64,000 bases of DNA from SLSG01 sp964477035 (GTDB taxonomy: Bacteria > Bacteroidota > Bacteroidia > Bacteroidales > UBA7960): NCBI GenBank assembly GCA_964477035.1, contig CAYZCW010000002.1, positions 124,001-188,000 on the forward strand. The letters run 5' to 3'. Of this stretch, positions 33,239-42,247 are shown one piece after another (position 1 is the first letter of the stretch; the number at the start of each line of letters is the position of its first letter). The position numbers and the translations under genes are program-made. The notes below the pieces were generated by a model. That model was not told the DNA's origin, ran no database searches, and saw only the letters and a program-made list of their open reading frames with translations.

Positions 33239-34945
33239 ATGAAACCGCCCGTTTATTTCTTCCTCCGGAACCGCATGCCAGTGCGCAATCGCCTCACCGG
33301 ATTTCGTGAATCCTTCCTCCACCCGTTTCTGGGTGGCTTCCTGATCTGTGCCCTGCTGATGTTCTCCCCGGGATGCAATTACTACAAGGTCAGCCAGCCA
33401 AAATATTCCAACCCATCCACCCTGGAGGCCTATTCGGAAAGGGGCAAGATCTTCTACCTCATTTCAGGAGAGGAGGCTTTCCGGCTGAAAGGTTTACTGA
33501 CAAAGGAGGACGTCATCACGGGTTTTGTCGAGCCGCAGCCTGACTATAAGTACCATCTCACCACCAATCCCCGGGGGGCCAATCGCTATATTCAGCGGAC
33601 AGACGGAAAAGAGGCACGGCTCCTCAAGCATGTGCTCCTGTACGTCCCGGATTATGAGCCAAACCCCGATGGCATGGTGGAGATCCCGTTCGAAACCATT
33701 GAAAAGATCGAGCTCTATGACGAGGCCACCGGAGCCACCATGGCTTCATGGCTGCTGGGCACCGCGGTGTTGGTCGGGCTGACTGCCGTCATCATGACAG
33801 CTGTCGCAGTGGCAGTAAAGGGCTCCTGCCCGTTCATTTACACGTTCGACGGGGAGGGGTATGCCTTTGGTGGGGAAATTTTCAGCGGCTCCACATTGCC
33901 CCAGCTGGAAAGGCATGATTACCTGAAGTTGGCCATGCCCGACAGGGAGCGGGATGAATTCAGGATGATCATTGCCAACGAGGTGAGGGAAATCCAGCAC
34001 ACCAACCAGCTGGAGCTGCTGGTGAGTGACCATCCCCTGGGTGTGGAGATCCACGCGGACAAATACGGCAGGGTGCATGCACTTCAGCAGATCATGCCCC
34101 CGGTAAGGGCCGTGAGCTTTACCGGGGAAGATGCGCTGTCCATGGTGGCCGAAAGGGATGACCTGTCTTATATCGGCATGGGTCGGGGAGGGCTTGATGA
34201 ACTGACCGACGGGCTCATCCTGGAGTTCCCCGACCCGGGAACTGCCACGGAGGCCAGGCTGGTGGTCCGGGCAAAGAACTCCATTTTGCTGGACTTCCAC
34301 ATGGGCAGGTTTCATGAGCTGTTCGGAAGGGCCTACTCCAGGTGGCATAACAAACAACTGGCCACACCGGCCCGGGAGCTGCAGCAATGGATCAGGGACC
34401 AGAATATCCCCCTTTCCGTGTTTGTCGAAAAGGACGGCCAGTGGGAATACGTGGACTACTATCACGTGGCCGGCCCCATGGCCCTGAAGGAAGATGTCCT
34501 GTCCATCCCTCTGGATGAGGCAGGAGAGGGCCCCTTGCGTGTTAAACTGGAGTCTGGCAGGTTTTTCTGGGAGGTGGATTTTGCCGGGATCGACTACCTG
34601 CCGGATGCACAAACCCTGACCCGTTACATCCCGGCGTCATCCGCCATAGATCACACGGGAGAAGACATCAGCCAGCTGCTTGCCGGAGACGATGGTTTGT
34701 ATTACGTTCAGCCCCTGGTAGGGGACGAAGCGGTGGTGAACTTCCGGCTGCCTCCGTTGGCAGGGGAGGAAAGAAGCTTGATCCTTCACAGCAAGGGCCA
34801 CTACCACATTCTGCGTGAACCAGCCGGCAGACCCCAGCTCAGCTCCCTGAGGACATTCCGGGAGCCGGGACGGTTCAACCGGTTTGTCAACGACTATATG
34901 TTGTCGGTAGCCGATGGCCCTGGAAAGACCCAAGGGAAGAAATGA
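33239..34945 (+). CDS. Large hypothetical lipoprotein
   Basis: I do not recognise a named family. The 568-residue product has a long N-terminal region with a hydrophobic signal ending in FSPGC (Cys43), and a second hydrophobic helix (about 168-195, LLGTAVLVGLTAVIMTAVAVAV). A CPFIYTFDGEGYAFGGEIFSG segment precedes a beta-rich C-terminal half that looks like two carbohydrate-binding or FN3-like folds. The CPFIYTFDG segment recurs in uncharacterised Bacteroidota proteins, from memory. ATG 33275 gives a shorter signal peptide. It overlaps the radical SAM gene by 4 bases, so the two are translationally coupled. Confidence 0.7.
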   Translation: MKPPVYFFLRNRMPVRNRLTGFRESFLHPFLGGFLICALLMFSPGCNYYKVSQPKYSNPSTLEAYSERGKIFYLISGEEAFRLKGLLTKEDVITGFVEPQPDYKYHLTTNPRGANRYIQRTDGKEARLLKHVLLYVPDYEPNPDGMVEIPFETIEKIELYDEATGATMASWLLGTAVLVGLTAVIMTAVAVAVKGSCPFIYTFDGEGYAFGGEIFSGSTLPQLERHDYLKLAMPDRERDEFRMIIANEVREIQHTNQLELLVSDHPLGVEIHADKYGRVHALQQIMPPVRAVSFTGEDALSMVAERDDLSYIGMGRGGLDELTDGLILEFPDPGTATEARLVVRAKNSILLDFHMGRFHELFGRAYSRWHNKQLATPARELQQWIRDQNIPLSVFVEKDGQWEYVDYYHVAGPMALKEDVLSIPLDEAGEGPLRVKLESGRFFWEVDFAGIDYLPDAQTLTRYIPASSAIDHTGEDISQLLAGDDGLYYVQPLVGDEAVVNFRLPPLAGEERSLILHSKGHYHILREPAGRPQLSSLRTFREPGRFNRFVNDYMLSVADGPGKTQGKK

Positions 34946-36165
34946 TCCGTTGGCCGATATTTCTAAGGCAAAACAGGAAAAGCCTTGCACCTGTGCTCAT
35001 CGCCGGGACCGGGGCCTTCTGGCTGCGCCTGTTTTTAAAACTGTACTTTGTGAAAACCGCCATGGTGGCTTTCCGCCATCCTGTCATGGGGGTGAAAGCC
35101 CTGCTGCGCATTCAGTCCTACAGGCGGTCGTTCGAAGGCAAGCGCAGCATCATGAGAAAGTTTGTCGGAGCGGGCGGAAAATACTATTTCGCAAGCGACT
35201 CCCCGGGCTTCCCGGGTCCGTTGTTCAGGGAGTTCCTCAGGGACGAATGCAGGCGCCGGGGTGCACTTACTGAAGGTCACGGGCAGGAATACATTCCGGT
35301 ACAGACCGTTTTCTGGGGGATCACCAACCGCTGCCCCCTGCAGTGCACGCATTGCTACGACTGGGACAACATCGACAACAGGGACAGGCTGGGCCTGGAT
35401 CAGCTGATGGAGGTTCTTGCCATCTTCAGGCAGCAAGGCATCCGGCATGTGCAGCTGAGCGGGGGAGAACCCATGGCCCGCTTTGATGAGCTGGTGAAGC
35501 TTGTGCAGGCGGCATCTCCCTCCATGGAGTGCTGGTTGCTGACCTCAGCCTATGGCTTTTCGGCCTCGCGGGCCTTGGCCCTGAAGGAAGCCGGACTGCT
35601 CGGGGTCAACATCAGCCTCGACCACTGGCAGCAAGACAAGCACAACGCATTCAGGCAAAACGGGCAAAGCCATCAGTGGGCCATGCAGGCCATCGACCAT
35701 GGCCGGCAAGCAGGCCTGCTGGTCAGCCTGTCCCTTTGTGTCACCCGGGAAATGGCCAGCTGGGAGAACCTGATGGCCTACGCCACCCTTGCCAGGGACC
35801 GGGGGGTGCATTTTGTGAGGATGCTGGAGCCCAGGGAGGTGGGGCGCTTTTCGGGCATGGAGGTTCTCTTGGATGCCGGCCAGGTCGAACGGGTCAGCCG
35901 GTTTGTCCGGCAAATGAATTCCGGAGGCCGGTTCAGGGACTTTCCCGCCATGGTCTTCTTCGGATACCACCAACGGACACTTGGTTGCATGGGGGCCGGG
36001 GACCGCTACCTGTACGTCGATGCCAACGGGGACATGCATGCCTGTCCCTTTTGCCGGGGCGGCATGGGCAATCTTCTGGAAACCCCCTACCGGGACATCC
36101 TGAAAAAGGTACAGGAAAGGGGCTGTCACCTGTTTGCAAGGGCTCAGCCGGATGCCATTCATTAA
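34942..36165 (+). CDS. Radical SAM enzyme with SPASM-like C-terminal cysteines
   Basis: The 407-residue product has the radical SAM cluster at C131, C135 and C138 (NRCPLQCTHCYDWD) and the GGEPMA SAM-binding motif. The C-terminal GCMGAGDRYLYVDANGDMHACPFCRGGMGNLLE has cysteines like the SPASM/twitch auxiliary-cluster domain. The first about 110 residues are an added part with a membrane-like helix (about 14-40). Related enzymes modify peptides or proteins. The coupled upstream lipoprotein gene may be a substrate or partner. I found no small precursor peptide next to it. Confidence 0.85.
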   Translation: MIRWPIFLRQNRKSLAPVLIAGTGAFWLRLFLKLYFVKTAMVAFRHPVMGVKALLRIQSYRRSFEGKRSIMRKFVGAGGKYYFASDSPGFPGPLFREFLRDECRRRGALTEGHGQEYIPVQTVFWGITNRCPLQCTHCYDWDNIDNRDRLGLDQLMEVLAIFRQQGIRHVQLSGGEPMARFDELVKLVQAASPSMECWLLTSAYGFSASRALALKEAGLLGVNISLDHWQQDKHNAFRQNGQSHQWAMQAIDHGRQAGLLVSLSLCVTREMASWENLMAYATLARDRGVHFVRMLEPREVGRFSGMEVLLDAGQVERVSRFVRQMNSGGRFRDFPAMVFFGYHQRTLGCMGAGDRYLYVDANGDMHACPFCRGGMGNLLETPYRDILKKVQERGCHLFARAQPDAIH

Positions 36166-36176
36166 CCGCTTTCCAA

Positions 36177-38093
36177 TCATTCAGCCCCCCAGGCCATGTA
36201 GGGGGTAAGGCCCATTTTTTCGGTGAGTGCCAGAAAGCGGGGTTCCTCGCGAAGGATTTCGAAATTGGCATCATTGACAATTCGTGGAACTGCGGGTATG
36301 CGCTCCTCAAAAGCCTTTTCCAGCCAGGTCAGCGCCTCTTCTTTTTCCTCCATATGGGCATACCACCTGGCGATATCATAGGCATTGGGAAACACTTTTC
36401 CCAGCTCCAGATCAATCAATAAGTGCAACAGCCCTTTCATGCCGGAGCTGTTGTATACCTGCCTGACAGAATCCACATATTCCCGGGTGGTCGTGTCCCT
36501 GCCCATTATTTCCTCCAGGGTTTCCATCGCTTTCAGGTGATCGCCCTGGATGAAATGGATCAAAAAACAATAAGGTTTCGTGGTATGGTGGTCAGGGTTT
36601 AGTTCCTCGAGCTTAGAAAAGGCCTGCAGGGCTTCTTCGTAATGGCCCGCCCGGTAATAACTTCCCGCCCGGACCGCCTGGTGCATAAAAACCAGGGGGT
36701 CAAGTTCGACGGCCCAGTCAATGTGTGTCCGCGACAGCTCCCTTTCACCCAAAACCGACAGCAATTCAGCATAATACTGGTGGGCGGTTGCATAGTTTGG
36801 GTTGATCTGGATGGCCTTCCTGAACATTTTTCGCGATTCTTCCCAGTCCCAGTCGTGATTGCATAATATGCCTCCCAATGTGGCATAGGCCTCTGCCAGG
36901 TCATGATCCAGCTCCAGCGCCCTGATGACGGTTTGTTTCGCCTTTTCAAAACCGGCCGGCCTTTGGTCCCACATCCACCAGGTCTGGATGAAGTAGGCGT
37001 CCGCCAGTCCGGCGTATGCCTGCGCATAGTCCGGATCCAGGGCAATGGACTTTTCAAAATATTCCACGCTCTTTTTCAGGTCCTCTTCGGTTCTTTTATT
37101 CCAATAGAACCGTCCCAATAGATAATAATTGTATGCTTCCGTACTGACCGTCGGAACCTTATCAATTTTTCTCCTTTCTGCACTGGTCAGAATGAATTGC
37201 AGTTCCCTGGCGACGTTCAGGGCAATATCACTCTGTATGGCAAACACATCTTCCATCTGCCGGTCGTAATATTCCGACCAAAGATGTTGGTCCTGCCGGG
37301 CATCAATAAGCTGCACGCTGACGCGGATCCTTTCATCCTGTCTTCTGACACTCCCTTCCAGCACATAACGGACACGCATCTTGCGGGCAATTTCGGGGGC
37401 CGACAGGCTGGTTTCACGAAACTGCTCTGCCGAGGTACGTGAGGTCACCTTTAATCCCGTGATTTGGCAGAGATGGTTCAGGATGTCCTCACCGATGCCA
37501 TCGGCAAAATATTGGTTGCCGGGATCCACGCTGAGATTCTTAAACGGCAAAACCATGAGGGAGATGTTTTGCTGGTGCGACGCCAGCCTTCCCCGCAGGA
37601 AAGCCGGGGATAAGGGGGAGTCCTTAAAAACCCAGACGGCGGTGGCTGCGAGCAGGACAAGAACTCCCGGGACGAGGATCTTGACCGACCGGCGTCTTAA
37701 GGGCAATCGAAAAGGGCGGGGGGCAGCCATCGGGGACCCGGGTTCCTCTGCCGGGAGAGGCTGTCTGAATGTGTCCCCGGGTGGATAGCCGAACTGCTCA
37801 TGAAAGCATTTGCTGAAATAGGCAGGGCTGCTGAACCCGACCGCATAGGCCACCTCGGACACATTCCCGGAATGGTCCTGCAGCAGCCTTTGGGCGCGTT
37901 CCAGCCTGATCTCCCTGATGAACTGGCTGATATTTTTGTCCTGGAGTGTGTGCAACCTGCGGTGCAGGACCGAGCGGCTGATGCCTGCCTGACGTGCCAG
38001 TTCCCCGACCCCGAATAGTTCGTCCGCCATATTGGCCAGGACAATCTCCCTGAGCTTCTGAAGAAATGCCTGATCGGATGATGCTCCGTGCAT
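36177..38093 (-). CDS. AraC-type HTH / TM / TPR hybrid regulator
   Basis: The 638-residue product begins with an AraC-family DNA-binding domain (about 5-110; FGVGELARQAGISRSVLHRRL and VSEVAYAVGFSSPAYFSKCFHEQFG). One TM helix follows (about 145-165). Then comes a FlgO/TolB-N-like domain (VLPFKNLSVDPGNQYFADGIGEDILNHL, about 190-320) and TPR repeats to the C terminus. This order is common in Bacteroidota membrane regulators linked to lipid or carbohydrate genes. The divergent neighbour at 38278 is the likely target. ATG 38093 is chosen over 38168 because it gives the AraC domain start and an exact -7 box is 19 bases upstream. Confidence 0.88.
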   Translation of the reverse strand: MHGASSDQAFLQKLREIVLANMADELFGVGELARQAGISRSVLHRRLHTLQDKNISQFIREIRLERAQRLLQDHSGNVSEVAYAVGFSSPAYFSKCFHEQFGYPPGDTFRQPLPAEEPGSPMAAPRPFRLPLRRRSVKILVPGVLVLLAATAVWVFKDSPLSPAFLRGRLASHQQNISLMVLPFKNLSVDPGNQYFADGIGEDILNHLCQITGLKVTSRTSAEQFRETSLSAPEIARKMRVRYVLEGSVRRQDERIRVSVQLIDARQDQHLWSEYYDRQMEDVFAIQSDIALNVARELQFILTSAERRKIDKVPTVSTEAYNYYLLGRFYWNKRTEEDLKKSVEYFEKSIALDPDYAQAYAGLADAYFIQTWWMWDQRPAGFEKAKQTVIRALELDHDLAEAYATLGGILCNHDWDWEESRKMFRKAIQINPNYATAHQYYAELLSVLGERELSRTHIDWAVELDPLVFMHQAVRAGSYYRAGHYEEALQAFSKLEELNPDHHTTKPYCFLIHFIQGDHLKAMETLEEIMGRDTTTREYVDSVRQVYNSSGMKGLLHLLIDLELGKVFPNAYDIARWYAHMEEKEEALTWLEKAFEERIPAVPRIVNDANFEILREEPRFLALTEKMGLTPYMAWGAE

Positions 38094-38111
38094 AAGATCA
38101 CCCCTTACATT

Positions 38112-38119
38112 CAAATATA
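38112..38119 (-). promoter_or_regulatory. -7 box of the AraC/TPR gene
   Basis: The minus strand reads TATATTTG, an exact TAnnTTTG match just upstream of ATG 38093, giving a very short leader. Confidence 0.45.
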
Positions 38120-38277
38120 AGCCAATTATAGACAGGGAAAGTCCCTCGGTGCAACATAATTTAAACAAATGAACAATAAATGCTCGAATTCACAACATGA
38201 GTGATTGGCCTGTCAATGCATTCAGGCTTACCTTTCAAGGCAAACAAACTCTTTGAACCAACCAAAAAAAGAAAGCG

Positions 38278-39777
38278 ATGAAAACAACAAACATCTTATT
38301 GGCTTTGCTGGCAGGGGCATTCATGTTCTGTTCCTGCGCGAAGCAAGAAGATCCGTTCGATCCCGGAATCGCGGGACAGATAGGGATCCAGGGAAACGGA
38401 CAGGTCCATGCGATGGGGCCCATGCAGGGCTATTTCCTGGTGGAGCCTTCCGGCCTGGATGACACCGGGGCCCTGGCGGCAGCCTTTGATGAGGCGATCG
38501 CCTTCGGACAGGGCGCTGTGGTGCAACTCCTGGAAGGGGAGTACTACCTGAACTTTATTGAGATCCGTGAGTTTTGCGGTCAGTTTAAAGGCGCGGGCAA
38601 GGGCAAAACCATCATCACCATGGTGCCCGACCTGGATGTGGACCTGTTGATCGGCATGGGACTCAACAGGATGCTGATCCGGTTTGTCGGGGGAGACCTC
38701 CGCATCAGCGACCTGTCCATCGTCACCCCGTACCGGGATCTAAGCACGGGAACCCAATACTGGATCGATGGCCTGCTGGGTTTGTCCGCCGCCACACGCC
38801 ATTACACCTCCGAAAAGGAGATGATCCGGGCGGTGGTCGACAAGGTCGGGTTTTATGGGGATTGGTACAACATCGACCACGGGCTGAAAGCGGAGTTCGG
38901 AAATACGGAGGGCCTTGCGATGCCGGAAGGTGTTCCCCTTCATAAAATGGAGATCTGCGTCACCAACTGCACCTTTGAAGGGTTCTGGTTGTACGGGGCC
39001 ATGTTCAAGGAGATCAACGAAGGCAGGGTGGTCCTCGGTGAGAAAAACAAGGGCAACACCTTCCGCAACAATTATTACCGGGACCTGAGCAACTGGCACA
39101 ACGTCAATACGTCCCTGTGGTTCGAAAGCAATACGTTTTTCACCCCGACCCCGGAAACCAACCGGTACGGGATGGACGGCAGCCAGCATTGGTGCCTGGA
39201 GGTTGTCAGTTCCCCCTATCCGGGTTACCTGCAGCAGGTGGCCCAGACCAAAGCGACAACCTGCCACATCGAACAAAACCTGTTCCATCTGGATGGGGGC
39301 GTGCTGGCCATTTATGCCAACGACCGTCGCCGGCACTTTTTCGAAGGGGACGAACCCATGCTGGTTCAGGTCAGGAATAACCACATCCGGTTCAGCGGGG
39401 AGGCGTTCGCAGGCATCGGATCCTTCAACATGTCGGGCATGGTGATCCGCAACAACCGCTTTAGCGGAACCGCCGGTTGGGGGGTCAGGGTCATGGGGCC
39501 GTCTCCCTACCCCTATAATGAAAACGGGCTGATGCTGGGCAACAATTTTTCGACGGCCACATTTTCTGAGGCCACCGTCCTCTTCCAGCAAAGGTCCAGG
39601 AACTGGAGCATCGTCGGGGGCAATTTGGGAGAAAATGTCATCAATTATGGGACCGGCCACCTGATCACCGGCATGAATGTGCAGGAATATGACGGGGCTT
39701 TCGGGCAGACCATCACAGACAACCTCGAAGCCATGCGGGAGGCCATGCATGCCCCAAAAAACCGGCCTAAACCCTGA
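38278..39777 (+). CDS. Right-handed beta-helix lipoprotein
   Basis: The 499-residue product has a signal peptide with a cysteine-rich end (MFCSCAKQE), so it is a probable lipoprotein. The body is a series of short beta-turns typical of parallel beta-helix proteins: GLDDTGALAAAFDEAIAFGQGAVVQLLEGEY, then FRNNYYRD, VRNNHIRFSGEAF, MVIRNNRFSGTAGWGVRV and GLMLGNNFST. Such folds often act on polysaccharides, but no catalytic motif is recognised. It is divergent from the AraC/TPR regulator, which may control it. Confidence 0.78.
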   Translation: MKTTNILLALLAGAFMFCSCAKQEDPFDPGIAGQIGIQGNGQVHAMGPMQGYFLVEPSGLDDTGALAAAFDEAIAFGQGAVVQLLEGEYYLNFIEIREFCGQFKGAGKGKTIITMVPDLDVDLLIGMGLNRMLIRFVGGDLRISDLSIVTPYRDLSTGTQYWIDGLLGLSAATRHYTSEKEMIRAVVDKVGFYGDWYNIDHGLKAEFGNTEGLAMPEGVPLHKMEICVTNCTFEGFWLYGAMFKEINEGRVVLGEKNKGNTFRNNYYRDLSNWHNVNTSLWFESNTFFTPTPETNRYGMDGSQHWCLEVVSSPYPGYLQQVAQTKATTCHIEQNLFHLDGGVLAIYANDRRRHFFEGDEPMLVQVRNNHIRFSGEAFAGIGSFNMSGMVIRNNRFSGTAGWGVRVMGPSPYPYNENGLMLGNNFSTATFSEATVLFQQRSRNWSIVGGNLGENVINYGTGHLITGMNVQEYDGAFGQTITDNLEAMREAMHAPKNRPKP

Positions 39778-39844
39778 ATAATCACTTGTTTTTCTGGGTA
39801 TCGCCGCAACCAACCCCTGATTCCCATCTGTGGCTTAATACCCT

Positions 39845-41917
39845 TCAGAAACGAAAGGCCAAACGGAATCCGAGCATAAACCCGGAAAAGTCCAGGCTCA
39901 CGGGAGGGTTCCCCGGCATGAAGAATGTGGCCTCAAAGTCATCTGCATGGGCGTGCTGATATTCTCCGATGAGGCTTGCGGACAGCCGGTCCGTCAGCCT
40001 GGTTTCCAATCCGGCAAAGGCATTCCAGCCTGGAGTTGCGGCCCTGTCCGAGGTAACGAAGGCATTCTCGGTTTCCTTGTAGGCAGCAGCCAGAAAGAAC
40101 AGCCCGGGACCGCCGAACAGCTTGATGCGAGTCAGTATCTCCGGGCTGGATAGCACCAGGGTGGCTCCCAAAGTATTGGTTGACAACTCGGTTGTATACA
40201 GGGAGCCGGAGAAACCCAACGGACCGGAAAGGGTCATTCCGAATCGTCTGTACATGATTTCCGCTCCCAGGAAAGATGTTAACTGCATGCCGGCTGCCAC
40301 TTCCAATCCGTGCATACGGCCAGCGGCGGGCACTTCTCCGATCCACGTCCTGTTAAGGTATTCAATGTAACCGTTCAGCTCCGCCATATCCGGCATCAAT
40401 ACCAGGCAGGAAGCAGAGAGGTAGAAGCTGCGCTTCGAACCGGCCGTGCCGGGTCCCCGGCTGCTGGCACCACGGGGGCCTTCCGGGAGCCCGGGCAGGC
40501 CCCCAGGGGTCATGGGGCCGGGAATTTTTCCCACCTCCCGTTCGGCCCCTTTTTTAATTTCTTCAACTTCTTTCACGGGTGGGGCGGGCCATTTGAATCC
40601 CCTGGTTTCCCTGATGATGGGGTTGATCCTGGCGCTGTCGGGCGGGGCGATGGTATCGCAGCCACTGTATTTATTCCAGGTCCTCAGGTAGTTCTCCAAC
40701 GACTGGATCATCGATTCCTGTTTGATGATCGTGTCCCTGACGGCATTGACAAAATCATTGATCAGGAGGGCTGTCAGGCCCATTTTATTCCGCTCCTCCA
40801 TCGGTGCGTCGGCTTTCATATAATGCTCCCTGAAATAGTTTACCAGGCTTAGCATCCGCTGGGCCAACTGCCATATTTCCCTCAGGCGGAGCCTGATCAG
40901 GGCGATATGCGCCTTGATCCTGGCCTTGATCTTTTCGATCTCGGCCTTTTCCTTTTCCCAGTCCTGCTTGTCCTTGTCGGAGGCGTTGGCGTCCGGTTTG
41001 GGTTTCTTGCGCATTTTTTCCAGCTCTTTCAGGAGTTTATCAATCTCCTTCCAGTTGTTGTCAATGTCCCGGGTCGCCCATGAATAAAACCGGTTATGGT
41101 AATTGATCTCACACATATAGGCCCTCAGCTCATCCCACTGGACCTTCAGGGTGCACCCGGCATAGGAATCCTGGATGGCTTTGACAAGCTGGTCATTGTC
41201 GAGCTTTGAATGCATGCCCTCATGCATCAGCGCTCCTGCAAACATGTGGTAGTTCTCCTTGCGGAGCGCATCCAGCAGGCTTTGGAAACGCTCCGAACCG
41301 AGCATTTTTCTTAACTGCTGCAGCGACTGGTTATCCCTGAAATAGGACTCAAGATCTCCCAGCTTCTGCGAAAACGAGGCGGCCGCTTCAGCGTCATGGG
41401 CAAGCATCTGGTTGTAGCTGTTGACTATGTTTCGGGTCTGGAAGGTTTCAAAGTTTCCAATGCTCATGCGAAGGTACTGGGAGTCGTATACCTGCATCTC
41501 CAGCCTGCCCAGCTCCGTAAAATGGTGGTGCATGAAATACTGCTGGGAGGTGGAATAATACATCTGGTTCGGGAAGTACTGATTGGCGCGTGCCCATGCT
41601 CCGCCGTAATGCCCCGTCCTCCATTCCTCAAGAGTGAACTGACTTTGCATGGAATACTCGTTCAAAACCGTTCTGATAATGACCCTGCGAGGGTCATGGG
41701 GAGGGATGTCCCGGAACAGCATGCGTTGCTGCCCGTGGAGCACATGACAGGAAGCCAGCAGCAAGAACAACGGCAAAAAGAATGCAGGGATCTTGGTGCG
41801 ACGGGCTTGATTCTTTTGGGGAAATACAGTCGTTGCAGGAGGGATTGACCTGGCGGCTGCACATTTTCCCGAATTGGCAGACCTGTTTTCACACAGGCTC
41901 GAGAAAAGCGCTTTCAT
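39845..41917 (-). CDS. HExxH-like domain / coiled coil / outer-membrane beta-barrel fusion
   Basis: I do not recognise a named family. From ATG 41917 the product is 690 residues. It has a signal-like segment near 45-60 (FFLPLFLLLASC), which is unusually far from the start. A globular part contains H232-E-G-M-H236 and a possible third ligand in WDELRAYMCE (Glu263), a metalloprotease-like pattern. A long charged coiled coil follows (about 285-365). The C-terminal 180 residues end in FMLGFRLAFRF, a beta-barrel with terminal Phe. The start may be further downstream of any ATG I see. Confidence 0.65.
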   Translation of the reverse strand: MKALFSSLCENRSANSGKCAAARSIPPATTVFPQKNQARRTKIPAFFLPLFLLLASCHVLHGQQRMLFRDIPPHDPRRVIIRTVLNEYSMQSQFTLEEWRTGHYGGAWARANQYFPNQMYYSTSQQYFMHHHFTELGRLEMQVYDSQYLRMSIGNFETFQTRNIVNSYNQMLAHDAEAAASFSQKLGDLESYFRDNQSLQQLRKMLGSERFQSLLDALRKENYHMFAGALMHEGMHSKLDNDQLVKAIQDSYAGCTLKVQWDELRAYMCEINYHNRFYSWATRDIDNNWKEIDKLLKELEKMRKKPKPDANASDKDKQDWEKEKAEIEKIKARIKAHIALIRLRLREIWQLAQRMLSLVNYFREHYMKADAPMEERNKMGLTALLINDFVNAVRDTIIKQESMIQSLENYLRTWNKYSGCDTIAPPDSARINPIIRETRGFKWPAPPVKEVEEIKKGAEREVGKIPGPMTPGGLPGLPEGPRGASSRGPGTAGSKRSFYLSASCLVLMPDMAELNGYIEYLNRTWIGEVPAAGRMHGLEVAAGMQLTSFLGAEIMYRRFGMTLSGPLGFSGSLYTTELSTNTLGATLVLSSPEILTRIKLFGGPGLFFLAAAYKETENAFVTSDRAATPGWNAFAGLETRLTDRLSASLIGEYQHAHADDFEATFFMPGNPPVSLDFSGFMLGFRLAFRF

Positions 41918-42009
41918 GACGGGAGGAATAATATGATAAACCTTCCGTAATTTAAACATTTATTTAAATGAAAATAACATCGGACCGTGTATTTTCATCC
42001 TCGGGCCAT

Positions 42010-42046
42010 AAAAAAACCACCCACAGATTTTATCCTGTAAGTGGCT
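42010..42046 (-). terminator. Original chromosomal terminator of tRNA-Arg, left of the element
   Basis: On the minus strand CCACTTACAG pairs with CTGTGGGTGG (two wobble pairs) and is followed by seven T residues. It is the terminator left behind beyond attL when the element inserted. Confidence 0.6.
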
Positions 42047-42101
42047 GATTTTCTGGTGACTCCGCCAGGACTCAAACCTGGAACCTTCTGATCCGTAGTC
42101 A
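42035..42101. repeat. attL: 67-bp direct repeat (3' part of tRNA-Arg plus flank)
   Basis: These 67 bases are identical to 50228-50294. Positions 42054-42101 are the last 48 bases of a tRNA-Arg(ACG) gene, broken after the anticodon loop, with 5' tRNA sequence missing. This is the remnant left by tRNA-targeted integration. Confidence 0.95.
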
Positions 42102-42175
42102 AAAGAAGACGTTTTCACATATTTTGATTATAATTGTAATTCAAATGATTAAGGCGTTTTTATTTTTCATTTTTC

Positions 42176-42206
42176 TTGCTTTTGTTTGATAAGTTTGCTA
42201 TATTTG
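42176..42206 (+). promoter_or_regulatory. Promoter of the integrase gene
   Basis: TTG at 42176-42178, 20 bases, then TATATTTG at 42199-42206 fits the Bacteroidota TTG/TAnnTTTG promoter. The leader to ATG 42248 would be about 35 bases. The -7 box lies inside the left-end repeat, so a repeat-binding protein could block int expression. Confidence 0.55.
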
Positions 42207-42215
42207 TTTGCTAAG
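42181..42215 (-). repeat. Left-end copies of the element's dispersed repeat
   Basis: On the minus strand this stretch holds two overlapping variants of the element's repeat: TTATCAAACAAA (42181-42192) and TTAGCAAACAAATATAGCAAA-like sequence (42194-42214). It overlaps the predicted integrase promoter. Confidence 0.6.
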
Positions 42216-42247
42216 TTGTTTGACAGGCACCCCAAAAGCAAACAGAA

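Noticed and set aside
34942..36165. RiPP biosynthetic system around the radical SAM gene
   Set aside because: No small precursor gene, leader-binding domain or peptidase/exporter pair is visible nearby.
42054..42101. Second tRNA-Arg gene at attL
   Set aside because: Only the 3' 48 bases are present; the 5' acceptor strand and D arm are missing, so it is an integration remnant.
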